This document shows, piece by piece, positions 5,010-6,591 of a stretch of 6,591 nucleotides of DNA. Under the pieces are notes generated by a model that saw only the letters and a list, made by a program, of their open reading frames with translations, did no database searches and had not been told where the DNA came from. The translations under genes and the position numbers were made by a program. Position 1 is the first letter of the stretch, and each line of letters opens with the position of its first letter. Source of the DNA: Rubrobacter sp. (lineage in GTDB: Bacteria > Actinomycetota > Rubrobacteria > Rubrobacterales > Rubrobacteraceae). The stretch is from NCBI GenBank assembly GCA_016781885.1, contig JADDPM010000116.1:1-6591 (forward strand). Direction: 5' to 3'.

Positions 5010-6535
5010 GGCCTCCGCCACCTCCTCCCCTCGCGCCCGAGGAGCTTCTCCGCCTCATCCGGCCCCCAGGTCCCCGCCGGGTAGAGGGATACCTCTGCGT
5101 TCTCTGCCCAGGCCCGCATCACCGGGTCCAGGATGTCCCAGGCTCCCTCGGTCTCGTCGGAGCGGATAAAGAGCGTCGGGTCGCCGAGCATCAGGTCCAG
5201 AAGGAGCCGCTGGTAGGCGTCCGGGACCTCTTCGAGGAAGGCCGTGCCGTAGAGCAGGTCCATGTTGACAGAGCGGATCTCGAACCCAGAGCCCGGCACC
5301 TTCGCCCCGATCTTTAACGAAACACCTTCCTCGGGCTGGACGCGCACCACCAATACATTCGGCTCCAGGTTCTCGGCCCCGGCGAACGGCGCGTGCGGCG
5401 TCGGCTTGAACTGGATGGCTATCTCCGTGACCCTTTTCGGCAACCTCTTGCCGGTGCGGACGTAGAACGGCACCCCCGCCCAGCGCCAGTTGTCTATGAA
5501 AAGCTTGAGCGCCACGTAGGTCTCGGTCGTCGAGCCGGGGGCGACATCCTCCTCCTCGCGGTACCCCGGTGTCTCCTCGCCCCACACCCAGCCGCGAGCA
5601 TACTGGCCGCGGACGGCGAAATCCTCGACCTCGTCCTCGAGGATGCGGCGGGCGGCCTTCAGGACCTTCACCTTCTCCTCGCGCACGCTCTCGGCGTCGA
5701 AGGCGGCCGGCGGCTCCATAGCGGTCAGGCAGAGAAGCTGCATGGCGTGGTTCTGGAGGATGTCGCGCAGGGCGCCGGCCTCCTCGTAGAAGCGGCCACG
5801 GGTGCCGATACCTATGTCTTCGGCGACGGTGATCTGGACGTGGTCCACGTAGTGCTGGCTCCATAAAGGCTCGAAGATGCTGTTGGAGAAACGCAGGGCG
5901 AGTATGTTCTGCACCGTCTCCTTGCCGAGGTAATGGTCTATACGGTAGATCTGGGTCTCCTCGAAGTACCGTCGGATGTCCGCGTTGAGCTGTCTGGCGC
6001 TCGCCAGGTCCCGCCCGAACGGCTTCTCGACTACCAGGCGCGCCCAGCCTCCGTCCTCCCCCTCGTTCATCCCCGCCTCACCGAGCCCCTCCACGATGGT
6101 CGAAAATAGCGTCGGCGACGAGGCCAGATAAAAGGCCCGGTTCCCCCGCGTCCCCCGCTCCCCATCGAGCTTCTTCAAGAGATCCTTCAACTCGCGGTAG
6201 GTCTCGGCCTTCTTCGAGTCACCGGCGAGGTAGAAGATGCCCCCGGAGAACGAGTCCCAGACGTCGTCACTCACCCCGCCGGGACGCTGCCTCTCAAGGG
6301 AGCGGCGCAGCTTCTCTCGAAACTCGTCGTGGCTCATCGGCGTCCTCGCGACGCCGACGACCGCAAACTCCATCGGGAGGCGCCGCTGGGCGGCGAGCTC
6401 GTAGAGGGCGGGCACGAGCTTGCGAGCCGTCAGGTCGCCCGAGGCGCCGAAGATGACGATGGCGCTGGGGTCCGGGGTCTTTGGAATCCTCGGGTCGTCG
6501 CGGAGGAGCTCCGCCGGGAGCCGCGTTTCGACCAC
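5006..6535 (-). CDS. zwf: Glucose-6-phosphate 1-dehydrogenase
   Basis: This cytosolic enzyme oxidises glucose-6-phosphate to 6-phosphoglucono-delta-lactone and reduces NADP+, the committing step of the oxidative pentose-phosphate pathway. At 509 residues it has the normal bacterial length. The N-terminal nucleotide site is FGASGDLTARK (29-39), with Arg38-Lys39 placed as in NADP-using enzymes. Lys171 lies in VVEKPFGRDL (168-177). The substrate signature RIDHYLGKE (198-206) supplies Asp200, His201 and Lys205, and His263 in QNHAMQLL (261-268) is the expected catalytic base. Lys363 in VRTGKRLPKR (359-368) also binds substrate in the family. All key residues are present. Translation starts at GTG 6535, preceded by GGGGAGG with a 6-nt spacer; the upstream gene stops 12 nt before. 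The stop overlaps the opcA start by four bases. Confidence 0.97.
   Translation of the reverse strand: MVETRLPAELLRDDPRIPKTPDPSAIVIFGASGDLTARKLVPALYELAAQRRLPMEFAVVGVARTPMSHDEFREKLRRSLERQRPGGVSDDVWDSFSGGIFYLAGDSKKAETYRELKDLLKKLDGERGTRGNRAFYLASSPTLFSTIVEGLGEAGMNEGEDGGWARLVVEKPFGRDLASARQLNADIRRYFEETQIYRIDHYLGKETVQNILALRFSNSIFEPLWSQHYVDHVQITVAEDIGIGTRGRFYEEAGALRDILQNHAMQLLCLTAMEPPAAFDAESVREEKVKVLKAARRILEDEVEDFAVRGQYARGWVWGEETPGYREEEDVAPGSTTETYVALKLFIDNWRWAGVPFYVRTGKRLPKRVTEIAIQFKPTPHAPFAGAENLEPNVLVVRVQPEEGVSLKIGAKVPGSGFEIRSVNMDLLYGTAFLEEVPDAYQRLLLDLMLGDPTLFIRSDETEGAWDILDPVMRAWAENAEVSLYPAGTWGPDEAEKLLGREGRRWRRP
5021..5030 (-). promoter_or_regulatory. Ribosome binding site that decides the opcA start
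   Basis: Read on the minus strand, GGGGAGGAGG ends directly against the GTG at 5021 but lies 11 nt before the ATG at 5009; a second GGAGG (5012-5016) is only 2 nt from that ATG. The spacing favours the ATG. The site lies inside the 3' end of zwf. Confidence 0.6.
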
Positions 6536-6541
6536 GGTATG

Positions 6542-6548
6542 CCTCCCC
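6542..6548 (-). promoter_or_regulatory. Ribosome binding site of zwf (GTG start)
   Basis: On the minus strand GGGGAGG lies 6 nt before the GTG at 6535, and its first G is the last base of the upstream TAG stop codon. This overlap of stop and Shine-Dalgarno suggests that ribosomes finishing the upstream gene feed zwf. It also supports GTG as the true start, since no in-frame ATG lies nearby. Confidence 0.75.
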
Positions 6549-6591
6549 TACTTCTGCTCGGGGTACTTCGTCGATGCTTCCTGGACGGCGT
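6548..6591 (-). CDS. gnd: 3' end of upstream gene, probably 6-phosphogluconate dehydrogenase
   Basis: Only the last 13 full codons plus TAG are in the window; the gene enters from the right edge. The tail reads AVQEASTKYPEQK, and the two preceding bases (AC) would fit the end of a His codon (CAC). Many short-form 6-phosphogluconate dehydrogenases (about 300-330 residues) end near FGGHAV, so (H)AVQEA would fit, and gnd commonly sits beside zwf. The coding nature is supported by the stop placement, 12 nt before the zwf GTG and overlapping its Shine-Dalgarno. The identity is an inference from a very short tail and from context; another pentose-phosphate gene (tal or tkt) is the main alternative. 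Confidence 0.45.
   Translation of the reverse strand, partial: AVQEASTKYPEQK

Noticed and set aside
4078..5084. Several forward frames of 180-250 codons opposite opcA
   Set aside because: All overlap the well-supported opcA/zwf coding sequence on the opposite strand and show no family motifs.
1..6540. ATACCGTG at the left edge, repeated in inverse orientation near 6533-6540
   Set aside because: Only 8 bp match, one copy is part of the zwf start region, and flanking sequences differ; chance is sufficient.

Overview
The window looks like chromosomal DNA from a high-GC actinobacterium, most likely class Rubrobacteria. Three things suggest this. opcA lies next to zwf, an arrangement known mainly from Actinobacteria and Cyanobacteria. 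One lipoprotein carries a Tat signal. Codon use is GC-rich yet repeatedly takes ATA for isoleucine and AGG for arginine, which I associate with Rubrobacter. The genus is an inference; no rRNA or other marker is present.

Left half (+ strand). Positions 1-214 are upstream non-coding DNA with an AT-rich stretch at about 52-92. Next comes a Tat-exported, lipid-anchored substrate-binding protein of a sugar ABC importer (215-1567). After a 102-bp spacer holding a perfect GC-rich inverted repeat comes an NAD-dependent extended-SDR sugar epimerase/dehydratase-like protein (1670-2713). No permease or ATPase gene for the importer is in the window, so the binding protein is an orphan here.

Middle. Positions 2714-3240 (527 bp) separate the two convergent gene groups. 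They hold a bulged hairpin just after the epimerase (possible terminator), an apparently decayed remnant of a small secreted-protein gene on the minus strand (about 2858-3172), and another strong imperfect hairpin inside that remnant.

Right half (- strand). A compact oxidative pentose-phosphate operon is read right to left: the last 13 codons of an upstream gene, probably gnd (6-phosphogluconate dehydrogenase); zwf (glucose-6-phosphate dehydrogenase, GTG start); opcA (its assembly/activation factor); and pgl (6-phosphogluconolactonase). The gnd-like tail and zwf are 12 nt apart. The zwf/opcA and opcA/pgl junctions both share the four bases ATGA, which points to translational coupling. Together these enzymes turn glucose-6-phosphate into 6-phosphogluconate and, if the upstream gene is gnd, on to ribulose-5-phosphate, yielding NADPH.

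I see no CRISPR array, tRNA, rRNA, insertion sequence or clearly new system. The least ordinary parts are the gene remnant and hairpins in the convergent intergenic region, the cysteine-rich OpcA, and the orphan binding protein beside an SDR gene.
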